Shown here: one piece after another, positions 17,772 to 26,616 of the stretch
Layout: the number at the start of each line of letters is the position of its first letter
How positions within the stretch are numbered: position 1 is the stretch's first letter
Assembly (NCBI GenBank): GCA_050949905.1
Contig: JBMNGP010000005.1
Location: forward strand, 248,001-312,000
From: DUML01 sp050949905
Lineage (GTDB): Bacteria; Bacillota; Desulfitobacteriia; Desulfitobacteriales; Syntrophobotulaceae
Length of the DNA stretch: 64,000 bases
Reading direction: 5' to 3'
Position numbers and translations under genes: made by a program
The notes under the pieces: generated by a model
Databases searched by the model: none
The model's input: the letters and a program-made list of their open reading frames with translations, nothing else
Told to the model about the DNA's origin: nothing

Positions 17772-19022
17772 ATGATGGGTTTGCATGCTGAAATAATATC
17801 AACCGGAACAGAATTATTATTAGGCAAAACTTTGAACACGAATGTTTTTTATCTTACCGGCCAGCTTACCGGCTTAGGCTTAGAGGTCAATTATCATACT
17901 ACGGTCGGTGATAATAAGGATAGGCTTATTGAAGCGGTGCAACAAGCTTTTCAGCGGTCGGAGATGGTCTTTCTAACGGGAGGGCTTGGGCCGACGGCCG
18001 ATGACCTGACCAAGGAGATTATAGCTTTGGGTTTAGGGCTTAAGATGAGCTTTTCTGAGGATAGTATGAATTCTATCGAAAACTACTATGATCATAAAAG
18101 CCCTATGCCGCCCAGTTCAGAAAAACAGGCCTTTTTTCCGGAAGGAGCCGAAGTTCTGCCTAACGACTTAGGAACCGCTCCCGGTGCAATAATTGAAAAA
18201 GACGGTAAATATTGCGTAATTCTCCCTGGCCCTCCATCTGAAATGAGACCAATGTTTGAGAACTATGTTTTACCCAAAATCCAAGGCCTGCTTGGTAATA
18301 GCTCCCCAAGGCTGTATGTTAGAACCTTAAAAGTTTTTGGTCTTGGCGAATCGGAATTGGAACAAGCAATCTCAGATTTGATGCACAAATCTTCGCCCTT
18401 TATTACTCTTTTGGATAAGCATACATATATGGATTTGCGAGTAACTGTCCGAAGCAGCAATGAGGAATTGGCTAGAAATATGTTGGATCAAACTGAGGCC
18501 GTTATCCGAGGAAGGTTAGGCAATAAAGTCTTCGGAATTGATGAAGAAACTCATTCCCTAGTGGTTGGCAAACTCTTAAGGCAGCAAAAGCTTACTCTCG
18601 CCACCGCGGAATCATGCAGCGGCGGTTTATTAGGAGGAAGAATAACTGATGAGGCCGGAAGTTCAGATTATTATCTTGGTGGGGTAGTAAGTTATGCCAA
18701 TACAGCCAAACAAAACCTCTTGGGAGTTAATGCCGAGAATTTGTTTCAATATGGGGCGGTAAGTGAAGTCATTGCCAAGGAGATGGCTGAAGGGGTACGG
18801 TTAACTCTTGGCGCAGATTTAGGACTTTCGACTACAGGTATTGCCGGTCCGGGAGGAGGCACTAAGGATAAACCTGTCGGCTTGGTTTATATTGCTTTAG
18901 CTCATGCTAAAGGGGTGATTATAGAGCGCAAGCAGTTTGTCGGCAATAGGAATTCCATCCGAAATATGACTGTGGAAGCGGCCCTCAACTTGCTCAGGGA
19001 GTTTTTATTAAATAAAGATTGA
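17772..19022 (+). CDS. cinA: competence/damage-inducible protein CinA
   Basis: The 416-residue protein has an N-terminal MoaB/MogA-like domain (ISTGTELLLGK, GGLGPTADDLTKE), which in characterised members is an ADP-ribose pyrophosphatase, and a C-terminal NMN deamidase domain (ATAESCSGGLLGGRI, TTGIAGPGGGT, GLVYIA). It recycles nicotinamide mononucleotide in the pyridine nucleotide cycle. It precedes recA, the common arrangement in Firmicutes. ATG 17772 and ATG 17775 are both possible after GACGGAGG. Confidence 0.92.
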   Translation: MMGLHAEIISTGTELLLGKTLNTNVFYLTGQLTGLGLEVNYHTTVGDNKDRLIEAVQQAFQRSEMVFLTGGLGPTADDLTKEIIALGLGLKMSFSEDSMNSIENYYDHKSPMPPSSEKQAFFPEGAEVLPNDLGTAPGAIIEKDGKYCVILPGPPSEMRPMFENYVLPKIQGLLGNSSPRLYVRTLKVFGLGESELEQAISDLMHKSSPFITLLDKHTYMDLRVTVRSSNEELARNMLDQTEAVIRGRLGNKVFGIDEETHSLVVGKLLRQQKLTLATAESCSGGLLGGRITDEAGSSDYYLGGVVSYANTAKQNLLGVNAENLFQYGAVSEVIAKEMAEGVRLTLGADLGLSTTGIAGPGGGTKDKPVGLVYIALAHAKGVIIERKQFVGNRNSIRNMTVEAALNLLREFLLNKD

Positions 19023-19055
19023 TAAAAAATATTGCAAATATTTTACAAAAGCTCA

Positions 19056-19085
19056 TTGACAATGGAGTGCAGGCAAAAGTATAAT
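19056..19085 (+). promoter_or_regulatory. sigma-A promoter of recA
   Basis: TTGACA (19056-19061) and TATAAT (19080-19085) are both perfect, with an 18-bp spacer. The start of transcription would be near 19092, inside the SOS box. Confidence 0.85.
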
Positions 19086-19091
19086 AGGAAT

Positions 19092-19105
19092 CGAACATAT
19101 GTTTT
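19092..19105. promoter_or_regulatory. LexA (SOS) box of recA
   Basis: CGAACATATGTTTT matches the Gram-positive LexA/DinR box CGAACRNRYGTTYG at 13 of 14 positions. It overlaps the expected transcription start of recA, so LexA would block the promoter. Confidence 0.8.
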
Positions 19106-19137
19106 GTTTGGAAGAAAATTTGAGGAGGCTGGAGAGA

Positions 19138-20184
19138 ATGGCTGTTCCCGATAAATTAAAAGCATTGGACATTGCCTTAAGCCAGATCGAGAAGCAATTT
19201 GGTAAAGGGGCAATAATGAGACTTGGAGAAGCTTCTGCCAGGTTATCAGTTGAGACTATTTCCACCGGTTCCTTAGCCCTGGATTTAGCTTTAGGGGTTG
19301 GCGGGGTACCGCGGGGGAGGGTTATCGAGATTTATGGACCGGAATCCTCCGGCAAGACAACCGTAGCTCTGCATATTATTGCTGAAGCGCAAAAAACAGG
19401 GGGAGTAGCAGCTTTCATCGATGCAGAGCATGCTTTGGATCCTGTCTATGCTCGCGCTCTTGGAGTAAATGTTGATGATCTCTTAGTATCTCAGCCTGAT
19501 ACAGGGGAACAAGCTTTGGAAATCTGCGAAGCTTTGGTTCGCAGCGGAGCTGTTGATGTGGTTGTAGTCGACTCCGTAGCTGCCCTTGTCCCCAGAGCTG
19601 AAATAGAAGGTGAGATGGGTGATTCCCATGTCGGCTTACATGCGCGCTTAATGTCGCAGGCTTTGCGTAAACTCACCGGAGCCATCAGTAAAAGTAATAC
19701 CTGCGTAATCTTTATTAATCAGATCAGAGAAAAAGTCGGGATTATGTTTGGTAACCCGGAAACTACCACTGGAGGAAGGGCTTTAAAATTCTATGCTTCG
19801 GTCAGGATGGAAGTTAAAAAGCAAGACATTATTAAACAAGGGCAGGATGTTATAGGCAACCGTACCAGGGTTAAAATTGTGAAGAATAAAGTTGCTCCGC
19901 CCTTTAACTATGCTGATTTTGATTTGATTTATGGTGAGGGTATTTCCAAGGAAGGCGGTATTGTTGACATGGGTACGGAGACAGGTATCCTAGTCAAATC
20001 AGGAGCTTGGTATTCCTATAATGGCGAACGGCTTGGCCAGGGAAGAGAAAATGTTAAAGAATTTTTGCGCCAGCACCCTGATATCGCTCAGGAGATCGAT
20101 ACTAAAATTCGCGAAATAGTAATTGATTCTGCCAAGGATAACAAAGCTGGGGAAGATGCCAGCACAGGCAAGAATGAAGAATAA
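19138..20184 (+). CDS. recA: recombinase RecA
   Basis: The 348-residue recombinase forms filaments on single-stranded DNA, drives strand exchange and triggers LexA cleavage. Walker A is GPESSGKTT (near residue 66), Walker B VVVVDSVAALVP, and the DNA-binding loops (EIEGEMGDSHVGLHARLMS and the GNPETTTGGRALKFYASVR region) are intact. ATG 19138 is used because GGAGAG and GAGGAGG precede it and the product starts as in the family (MAVPDKLKAL). recX overlaps its end. A strong promoter and SOS box are at 19056-19105. Confidence 0.97.
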   Translation: MAVPDKLKALDIALSQIEKQFGKGAIMRLGEASARLSVETISTGSLALDLALGVGGVPRGRVIEIYGPESSGKTTVALHIIAEAQKTGGVAAFIDAEHALDPVYARALGVNVDDLLVSQPDTGEQALEICEALVRSGAVDVVVVDSVAALVPRAEIEGEMGDSHVGLHARLMSQALRKLTGAISKSNTCVIFINQIREKVGIMFGNPETTTGGRALKFYASVRMEVKKQDIIKQGQDVIGNRTRVKIVKNKVAPPFNYADFDLIYGEGISKEGGIVDMGTETGILVKSGAWYSYNGERLGQGRENVKEFLRQHPDIAQEIDTKIREIVIDSAKDNKAGEDASTGKNEE

Positions 20185-20698
20185 CCTGCCTGCTTCGGGG
20201 GAAAGCGCCCTAAGTACTGCTCTGCAAGCTTTAAGCCGCAGGCAGCTGACGGTTTTTCAATTGCAAAAGCGTTTGCAGGATAAGGGTTTTTCCCCGGAAG
20301 CAATTGCTGAGGCAGTAAGCAGACTGACTGAATGGAAGTATCTGGACGATCAAGGTTATGCCCGGGCTTACATCAATAGTAAAAAGGAAAAATACTCCCC
20401 CAAGAGGATTAAAATTGAACTTTTAAAGGCTGGGATAGATGAAGACACAGCTTCAGGTCTTTTAGCTGATTACTATCCGGAAAAGCAGGAATATGAGAAC
20501 TGCAAAATACTTGCTGAAAAATTCTGGAATGACGAAGACGCTAAATGGGAGCGAAAACATAGGCATGATCCCCAAGACATGTACAGCATCAAAGAAGCCA
20601 TGATTCGGAAAAAGGTTGGTGATAGGCTGCTTAAGAGGGGCTTTTTGTTTAGTACTGTCAGAGCTGTTCTGAATAGAATTGAGAGAGAAGACTTTTAA
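20156..20698 (+). CDS. recX: regulatory protein RecX
   Basis: RecX binds RecA filaments and limits their activity. The frame holds the three-helix repeats of the family: SRRQLTVFQLQKRLQDKGF near the N-terminus, WKYLDDQGYARAYINSK, and SPKRIKIELLKAGI, then a C-terminal repeat ending in RLLKRGFLFSTV. ATG 20156 follows GGGGAAG at short distance and ATG 20174 follows AGGCAAG; either gives a full domain, and both overlap recA by 11-29 bp, so the genes are translationally coupled. The product is about 174-180 residues, normal for Firmicutes. Confidence 0.88.
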   Translation: MPAQARMKNNLPASGESALSTALQALSRRQLTVFQLQKRLQDKGFSPEAIAEAVSRLTEWKYLDDQGYARAYINSKKEKYSPKRIKIELLKAGIDEDTASGLLADYYPEKQEYENCKILAEKFWNDEDAKWERKHRHDPQDMYSIKEAMIRKKVGDRLLKRGFLFSTVRAVLNRIEREDF

Positions 20699-20746
20699 AG
20701 AAATATTATTAATCAATCTTCATTTCAATAATAGGCATTATCTAAC

Positions 20747-20775
20747 TTGACATTATTTACACATTTCATTAAACT
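20747..20775 (+). promoter_or_regulatory. promoter of the rny leader
   Basis: TTGACA (20747-20752), a 17-bp spacer and TAAACT (20770-20775) give a good sigma-A promoter about 220 bp upstream of rny. Confidence 0.6.
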
Positions 20776-20781
20776 AATAAT

Positions 20782-20942
20782 GGATCTGTTTCTAGTAAAT
20801 TTTAACCTTTAAAGGTTTTCTCTTATATAAATTGGCAATTTAACAGCTATTGTGGGCACTAGGCATTAGTGTAGCTATTTTTAAGGGGAAATTTAAAATT
20901 GAGGTTACTTATTTAATGGAACTGGTCTAACCAGTTTTTTTA
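20782..20942 (+). ncRNA. structured rny leader or small RNA ending in a terminator
   Basis: Between the promoter at 20747-20775 and rny there is a palindrome AACCTTTAAAGGTT (about 20803-20816), a two-step hairpin (AGCTA 20845-20849 with CACTA 20857-20861, pairing with TAGTG and TAGCT at 20867-20876) and a terminator (AACTGGT 20920-20926, ACCAGTT 20930-20936, then T-run). It could be an attenuated leader controlling rny or an independent RNA of about 160 nt. No known family was recognised. Confidence 0.4.
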
Positions 20943-20995
20943 TTTAGGTTTAGGTATAGTTATTAAATGTCAACAATTCTAAGGAGGTGAAATAG

Positions 20996-22537
20996 TTGGA
21001 AACTTTTTTTGAAATAATTATTGTGTTGATCGGACTGGTGATAGGCGGTTTATTTGGCTGGCTGATTCGCAAAACTGTGGCGGAAAAAACCATAGGCTCA
21101 GCGGAAATTGAAGCCAAGAGACTTATTCAAAATGCGGTGACTGAGGCTGAAGCCAAGAAAAGAGAAGCCATTGTAGTTGCCAAAGAAGAAGTAATGCAGA
21201 TCCGCAATGATATCGAAAAGGAAACAAGGGAAAGACGTAATGAACTTCAGAGGATGGAGAGGCGTTATCTTCAAAAAGAAGAAACCCTTGAAAGAAAAAT
21301 TGACACTTTAGAGCGCAAAGAGGAAAACCTGCAGCGCAAGGAAGCTGAGGTTGATAAACAAAAAAATGAACTCTCCGAATTGATAGCTAAACAGGTTGCC
21401 GAACTGGAAAAGCTTTCCGGGATGACACCGGAAGAAGCCAAACAACTTCTTTTAAGAAGTGTTGAAGAAGAGGTAAGGTATGAATCAGCTATCATGATTA
21501 AGGAAATAGAGACCCGGGCCAAAGAAGAGGCTGAAAAACGAGCCAAAGATATTATTTCTCTGGCTATTCATCGTTGTGCGGCAGACCATGTTGCTGAAAG
21601 CACTGTTTCTGTAGTGGCCTTGCCCAATGATGAAATGAAAGGTCGCATAATTGGCCGGGAAGGACGTAATATCAGAGCTCTGGAAACTCTAACAGGTATT
21701 GATCTAATTATTGACGATACTCCCGAAGCAGTAATTTTATCAGGTTTTGATCCAATTAGAAGAGAAGTTGCCAGGGTAGCTTTAGAAAAATTAATTCTTG
21801 ATGGCCGAATACATCCGGCTCGTATCGAAGAGATGGTGGAGAAAGCTCAAAAGGAAGTTGAACAGAAGATTCGGGAAGAAGGAGAACAAGCCACCTTTGA
21901 AACGGGAGTGCACGGCCTCCATCCTGAGCTTATCAAACTGTTGGGTCGTTTGCGCTTCAGAACAAGCTATGGTCAAAATGTATTAAAACATTCTGTTGAG
22001 GTCTCCCATCTTGCCGGTTTAATGGCTGCAGAATTGGGAGTAGACGTACAGACTGCCAAACGGGCAGGGCTTTTGCATGATATCGGCAAAGCTGTCGATC
22101 ATGATACAGAAGGGACTCACGTTGAGATCGGGGTTGATATCTGCAAGCGCTATAAAGAATCATGGGACGTTATCCATGCCCTTGAGGCTCATCACGGAGA
22201 TACAGATCCTAAGACCATAGTTGCCGTTCTGGTCGCCGCTGCTGATGCTGTATCTGCGGCAAGACCCGGAGCTCGTCGCGAAACATTGGAAACATATATT
22301 AAACGCCTGCAAAAGCTGGAGGAAATTGCGGAAACTTTTGAAGGCGTGGAAAAATCCTATGCTATTCAAGCTGGACGAGAAATACGCATTATCGTCAATC
22401 CTGAGAAAATAGATGATGTTCTGGCTCCTCGGATAGCCCATGATATTTCCAAGAGGATAGAAGAAGAACTTGAGTACCCTGGCCAGATTAAAGTTGTTGT
22501 GATCAGGGAGACCAGAGCGGTTGATTATGCTAAGTAA
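20996..22537 (+). CDS. rny: ribonuclease Y
   Basis: The 513-residue endoribonuclease starts mRNA decay at the membrane. Residues about 3-22 form the membrane anchor, followed by a long charged coiled coil (to about 190), a KH domain (MKGRIIGREGRNIRALE) and an HD domain with the metal pair in LLHDIGKAVDHD. TTG 20996 follows AAGGAGGTGAAATAG and gives the family-typical short N-terminus. It lies downstream of recX in the usual Clostridia order. A terminator-like hairpin inside its leader (20920-20942) suggests regulation before translation. Confidence 0.95.
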   Translation: METFFEIIIVLIGLVIGGLFGWLIRKTVAEKTIGSAEIEAKRLIQNAVTEAEAKKREAIVVAKEEVMQIRNDIEKETRERRNELQRMERRYLQKEETLERKIDTLERKEENLQRKEAEVDKQKNELSELIAKQVAELEKLSGMTPEEAKQLLLRSVEEEVRYESAIMIKEIETRAKEEAEKRAKDIISLAIHRCAADHVAESTVSVVALPNDEMKGRIIGREGRNIRALETLTGIDLIIDDTPEAVILSGFDPIRREVARVALEKLILDGRIHPARIEEMVEKAQKEVEQKIREEGEQATFETGVHGLHPELIKLLGRLRFRTSYGQNVLKHSVEVSHLAGLMAAELGVDVQTAKRAGLLHDIGKAVDHDTEGTHVEIGVDICKRYKESWDVIHALEAHHGDTDPKTIVAVLVAAADAVSAARPGARRETLETYIKRLQKLEEIAETFEGVEKSYAIQAGREIRIIVNPEKIDDVLAPRIAHDISKRIEEELEYPGQIKVVVIRETRAVDYAK

Positions 22538-22568
22538 ATAAGTAAACATTAAAATCTCTTATTTACGG

Positions 22569-22602
22569 CAAAGCGGGTATCCTTATATACCTGCTTTGTT
22601 GT
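22569..22602 (+). terminator. terminator after rny
   Basis: CAAAGCGGGTAT (22569-22580) pairs with ATACCTGCTTTG (22587-22598) with one G-U pair and a 6-nt loop, followed by TTGTTTT. Confidence 0.8.
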
Positions 22603-22739
22603 TTTCTGGGAATGACAAGTGCATTTCATATAAATAACAGGTTATTATTGCTAAGAATCTCGAGAAGGACTTTAGCCCTTGATGAAGAATAATATTTTTT
22701 TAGGATTAAAATATCATATTTTAGGAAAGGATTAATAAG

Positions 22740-23252
22740 ATGGCCGCTTTAGATGTGACAAATATTGATTCCAACTATCTGAATTATAGTACGGGGTTGC
22801 TGGTTTCTATCCTTTTACGCTACCCTGAAGTTGGAACTATTAGTTGCAGTCAGGAGAAACAAGCCTTAATTCTGAAATTTGTAGTGACGAAGGACTTTGA
22901 CTTTGAGTCCTTAGCGAAAAAGTTATCCTTAGCTTTGGAAATGTTTCATAAGATTGAAGGTCGCACAATGAAACTGTTCACCATGGAAAAGTATGAGCAG
23001 GAGTTAGACTTACTTATTATAACTCGTGATTTAAGTAGTATTACCCAGAATGAAATGAATCTGATAGTGGAAATGATCAAAAGCCAATTAAAGGAACAGC
23101 TTATTTGTGAGGAAAGCAGTTTGGCCGAAGAGGAGATTATGTTTCAAGAGGAAGTAATTAACCATATGCTTGCAGCTATTCGTTCTAACGGTACAGAAAA
23201 GAATATGACAGCAGTGCGTGAGGATGGAAGAGTATTAGTTTTTAATGGTTAA
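22740..23252 (+). CDS. conserved-looking protein of unknown function between rny and ymdB
   Basis: I do not recognise this 170-residue protein. It is acidic, mostly helical, with no signal peptide, membrane helix or cysteine motif. The second half is rich in glutamate and could form amphipathic helices (EMIKSQLKEQLICEESS). ATG 22740 has AGGAAAGG about 10 bp upstream, and the gene has its own space between the rny terminator and ymdB. Its position suggests a role with RNA decay or sporulation genes, but this is guesswork from context. Confidence 0.7.
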   Translation: MAALDVTNIDSNYLNYSTGLLVSILLRYPEVGTISCSQEKQALILKFVVTKDFDFESLAKKLSLALEMFHKIEGRTMKLFTMEKYEQELDLLIITRDLSSITQNEMNLIVEMIKSQLKEQLICEESSLAEEEIMFQEEVINHMLAAIRSNGTEKNMTAVREDGRVLVFNG

Positions 23253-23369
23253 GGCTACAATTATTAGCCCTTAATTGAGAAGAAGCGGCACAGTACCTAA
23301 TAGTATCATGAGAGTTGTTCTCGGGATTGAGCGATCCTTAGGTAAGGAATAAAAAGGAGAGTACTTTTG

Positions 23370-24162
23370 ATGCAGATTCTATTCATAGGAGATATTGTTG
23401 GCAAACCTGGGAGGCAAGCGGTTAAAGAGTTATTACCCAGCCTGCAGCAAGAGTACGGTTTTGACTTTATTATAGCTAATGCCGAAAATGCTTCCGGCGG
23501 CAGAGGCTTAACCAGGGAAGTGGCCAATGAGTTATATGGATATGGTATTCATTTTCTTACCATGGGTAATCATGTCTGGGATCAAAAAGAAATCCTTAAA
23601 TTCATTAATGATGAAAGCAGACTTATCCGACCGGCCAATTACCCTAAAGGCGTACCGGGCAAAGGCTATGGCTATGTAATTAATAAGGGCTTTAAAATTG
23701 GGATAATTAATCTTGCCGGAAGGGTTTTTCTGAACACCTTTAGAGAATCCTTTCACGATGATTATCCCGCTTATTAATTCTATGTCTACCGAAACCCCGG
23801 TGATTCTTGTTGATTTTCATGCTGAAGCTACTTCGGAAAAGGTAGCCTTAGGCTGGCTCTTAAATGGTAAGGCCAGTGCTGTTTTAGGCACGCATACGCA
23901 TATTCAAACTGCTGATGCTCGAATCCTGGATCAAGGAACTGCCTATATTACTGATGTGGGAATGACCGGACCCAGGGATTCAGTTCTCGGTGTCAAAAAG
24001 GAAATTGTTATCAATAATTTTCTTACCCAAATGCCGGTCAGATTTGAGGTAGCCTCTGGTATCAATCAGCTCAATGCTGTAATCCTGGACATTGATGAGA
24101 ATACAGGAAAAGCTACTCGTATTGAGCCTATTCAAAGATTAACCCCTCCTATAAGAAAATAA
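23370..24162 (+). pseudogene. ymdB: 2',3'-cyclic-nucleotide phosphodiesterase YmdB, interrupted by a frameshift
   Basis: Two overlapping frames (23370-23777 and 23758-24162) together give a complete YmdB-type metallophosphodiesterase: ILFIGDIVGKPGR, IANAENASGGRGL, MGNHVWD in the first, VDFHAEATSEK, GTHTHIQTAD and ITDVGMTGPRDS in the second. Comparison with the known family shows that joining the frames at the CCC run 23766-23768 restores exactly the expected linker length, so a single inserted C explains the break. The intact enzyme hydrolyses cyclic nucleotides and interacts with RNase Y in Bacillus. The frameshift could be a real mutation, a sequencing error, or less likely programmed. ATG 23370 follows AAGGAGAG. 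Confidence 0.85.
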
Positions 24163-24251
24163 ACACCACCATGTTTAATTCAAAAAAAGCCTTTTAATTG
24201 ATGGCAAAACGATAAGATTAACAAAATATGAAAATTTTTAAATATTCATAG

Positions 24252-24276
24252 AGGATTTTTTTCAAATTACTAGAAT
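24252..24276 (+). promoter_or_regulatory. sigma-H-type promoter of spoVS
   Basis: AGGATTT (24252-24258) and GAAT (24273-24276), 14 bp apart, match the sigma-H pattern RNAGGAWWW-N11-12-RNNGAATWW. In Bacillus subtilis spoVS is transcribed by sigma-H, which agrees. Confidence 0.65.
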
Positions 24277-24336
24277 ATTATATACAAATTAGGGTGGAAA
24301 TACATGTCAACAGGTTCAATTAGGAGGTATTTGACA

Positions 24337-24597
24337 ATGGATGTGTTAAAAGTCTCAGCAAAATCAAGTCCTAATTCAGTTGCCGGTGCTTTAGCAGGCG
24401 TACTTAGAGAAAAGGGAGGGGCTGAATTACAGGCAATCGGGGCAGGTGCATTAAACCAAGCTGTTAAGGCAGTGGCTATTGCTAGGGGGTTTGTGGCTCC
24501 TAGTGGTCTGGATTTAGTTTGTATTCCTGCATTTACAGACATCCAGATTGATGGGGAAGAGAGGACAGCCATTAAGCTTATTGTCGAACCCCGGTAA
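24337..24597 (+). CDS. spoVS: stage V sporulation protein S
   Basis: The 86-residue protein is an almost textbook SpoVS (VLKVSAKSSPNSVAGALAG, RGFVAPSGLDLVCIPAF, DGEERTAIKLIVEPR). It is a small Alba-like cytoplasmic protein needed for normal spore coat assembly and for septation control. ATG 24337 is chosen over an upstream ATG (24304) because AGGAGG lies 9 bp before it and the length then equals the family length. A sigma-H-like promoter precedes it and a strong terminator follows, so it is a single-gene unit. It shows that the organism is a spore former or derived from one. Confidence 0.96.
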   Translation: MDVLKVSAKSSPNSVAGALAGVLREKGGAELQAIGAGALNQAVKAVAIARGFVAPSGLDLVCIPAFTDIQIDGEERTAIKLIVEPR

Positions 24598-24609
24598 GAA
24601 TTTATTAGC

Positions 24610-24641
24610 ACACCTGCCTTCTAGATAGGCAGGTGTTTTTT
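24610..24641 (+). terminator. spoVS terminator, target site of the group II intron
   Basis: ACACCTGCC (24610-24618) pairs with GGCAGGTGT (24628-24636), followed by T6. The intron 5' end begins two bases later. Confidence 0.92.
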
Positions 24642-24643
24642 AT

Positions 24644-26520
24644 GTACGCCCAGCATGGGCGTTATCTATACGGTGAAAGTCCGGAACGGGGGCTGGCGAG
24701 CGCCTACCGTAGCCGAGAACAAGGGTGTCCGTCGTGAGGCGGAATCTGAAGGAAGTTTAAGGCAAATGCACGGCTTGAGGTACACGAACCCAATTTGAGG
24801 CTGTCATAACTGGATGAGTCTCCATAACAAGATTAAATCCAAAGCCGCCAAGAGTTATGGCAGTATACTTGGGCAAGCGCGGGCAGAAAGATAACGTTCT
24901 TATCTGGGGAGGTCTGCAGGAAACGCGAAGTTACTTCGTAACCGCACTCGAAAGGGTGCGCTGAATCTGCAGAAGTCAGCAGAGGTCATAGTACGGGAGT
25001 AAGCGACGGCGGAAACCGGAAGGACCGAACTTAAAGGAGAGATGAGCCTATGCGTTCGCATGATGAGCAACGAAAGCAGCCAACTTCATATGAAGGCTTA
25101 CGGCAGAAAGTAGCGGTGAAGCCGCAAGGGTATGTCGGAGCGCCGAGCTCATCGTCGGCACAAGTAGACCACTCATCTCGCGAAGACCAAGGCGATTTGC
25201 TGGATAGAATGCTAGAACGAAACAATCTTCGACTTGCCTACCGGCGAGTGGTACAAAACGGAGGAGCGCCCGGCATCGACGGAGTGACGGTAAAAGACTT
25301 AAAAGCTCACTTGTGGGAGTGCTGGGACACTGTCAAAGCAGAACTCCTGACGGGAACCTACAAGCCAGCACCTGTCAGACGGGTGGAAATCCCCAAACCC
25401 GGAGGCGGTGTCCGCTTGTTAGGCATCCCCACCGTAATGGACCGGCTCATCCAGCAAGCCCTACTCCAAGTGATGACCCCAATATTTGACCCGTATTTCT
25501 CTCCGAACAGCTTTGGTTTCCGGCCTGGCAAACGGGCCCACGACGCAGTCAAACAAGCTCAGGCCTACATCCAAGAAGGATATCGCTATGTCGTGGACAT
25601 GGACTTGGAAAAGTTCTTTGACCGAGTGAACCATGACATCCTCATGGCGAGAGTAGCCCGAAAAGTTAAGGATAAAAGAGTCCTAAAACTTACCCGAGGA
25701 TACCTTAATGCCGGAGTCATGGAAAACGGAGTGACAAAAGAGACAGTCGAAGGAACTCCTCAAGGAGGCCCCTTAAGTCCGCTGCTGGCGAACATCTTAC
25801 TGGATGACCTAGACCAGGAGTTAACCAAAAGAGGACATCGCTTTGTGCGTTATGCCGATGACTGTAACATCTTCGTCAAGAGCAAGCGAGCCGGAGAACG
25901 GGTAATGAAATCGGTCATTCAATTTGTAGAGGGGAAGTTAAAACTCAGAGTAAATCGAGAGAAAAGTGCTGTAGATAGACCGTGGAACCGAAAATTTCTC
26001 GGGTTTAGCTTTCTACCCAATCGCCAAGCGACGATTCGCCTGGCCCCCAAGACGATAGAACGATTCAAAGAAAAGATTCGGGAAATAACCAGTCGGACAA
26101 GACCGATGTCGATGTCTGAGCGAATCCACAAATTGAATCAATATCTCATGGGATGGATAGGATACTTTAAACTGGCCGCGGCTAAAAGTCACTGTGAAAA
26201 ATTGGACGCATGGATACGCAGAAGACTGCGCATGTGCCTGTGGAAACAGTGGAAAAGAGTGCGAACACGAATCCGGGAACTCCGCGCCTTAGGTCTGCCG
26301 GACTGGATTGTGTTCATGATGGCAAACTCTCGACGAGGGGCATGGGAAATGTCCCGAAACACAAATAATGCCCTCAACAATTCCTATTGGGAACGTCAAG
26401 GGCTAAAGAGTCTGCTTCATCGTTATTTGGAAATTCGTGAACCTTTAGGAACCGCCTAGTGCGGACCCGCATGCTAGGTGGTGTGAGAGGACGGAGGCTA
26501 GCCGCCTCCTCCTACTCGAT
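24644..26520 (+). mobile_element. group II intron with its own reverse transcriptase (IIC-like site choice)
   Basis: The 5' end GTACGCCCAGCATGGGCG (24644) resembles the GUGYG start of bacterial group II introns, with A in place of the usual G or U-G pattern. Structured RNA domains fill 24644-25049, the maturase gene fills 25050-26459, and the 3' end carries a domain V/VI-like block: CCTAG...CTAGG around TGCGG/CCGCA near 26455-26478, then the stem GGAGGC/GCCTCC and the terminal CTACTCGAT at 26520. It is inserted two bases after a terminator T-run, the target preference of class C introns. The element is 1877 bp and looks intact. The boundaries are read from consensus and have not been tested by comparison with an empty site. 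Confidence 0.85.
25050..26459 (+). CDS. ltrA: group II intron reverse transcriptase/maturase
   Basis: The 469-residue protein has the RT blocks in order (GGAPGIDGVTV, IPKPGGGVRLLGIPTVMDR, FGFRPGKRAHDA, DMDLEKFFDRVNHD, EGTPQGGPLSPLLANI, and the catalytic RYADDCNIF), followed by the maturase X domain and a short C-terminus. No HNH endonuclease domain is present, which fits the class C type that uses single-stranded or hairpin-associated targets. ATG 25050 has AAGGAGAG about 12 bp upstream. Translation inside the intron and the intact catalytic motif suggest it may be active. Its base composition is richer in G and C than the flanking genes. Confidence 0.95.
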   Translation: MRSHDEQRKQPTSYEGLRQKVAVKPQGYVGAPSSSSAQVDHSSREDQGDLLDRMLERNNLRLAYRRVVQNGGAPGIDGVTVKDLKAHLWECWDTVKAELLTGTYKPAPVRRVEIPKPGGGVRLLGIPTVMDRLIQQALLQVMTPIFDPYFSPNSFGFRPGKRAHDAVKQAQAYIQEGYRYVVDMDLEKFFDRVNHDILMARVARKVKDKRVLKLTRGYLNAGVMENGVTKETVEGTPQGGPLSPLLANILLDDLDQELTKRGHRFVRYADDCNIFVKSKRAGERVMKSVIQFVEGKLKLRVNREKSAVDRPWNRKFLGFSFLPNRQATIRLAPKTIERFKEKIREITSRTRPMSMSERIHKLNQYLMGWIGYFKLAAAKSHCEKLDAWIRRRLRMCLWKQWKRVRTRIRELRALGLPDWIVFMMANSRRGAWEMSRNTNNALNNSYWERQGLKSLLHRYLEIREPLGTA

Positions 26521-26616
26521 GTGGATAGTTTTCGATTTTGAATTCTGATTAGGAAGATCAAAAATATGCATATTAGTAATACATAGTCGAGAAGATCGAA
26601 TTAGTTGGAGGGAACT

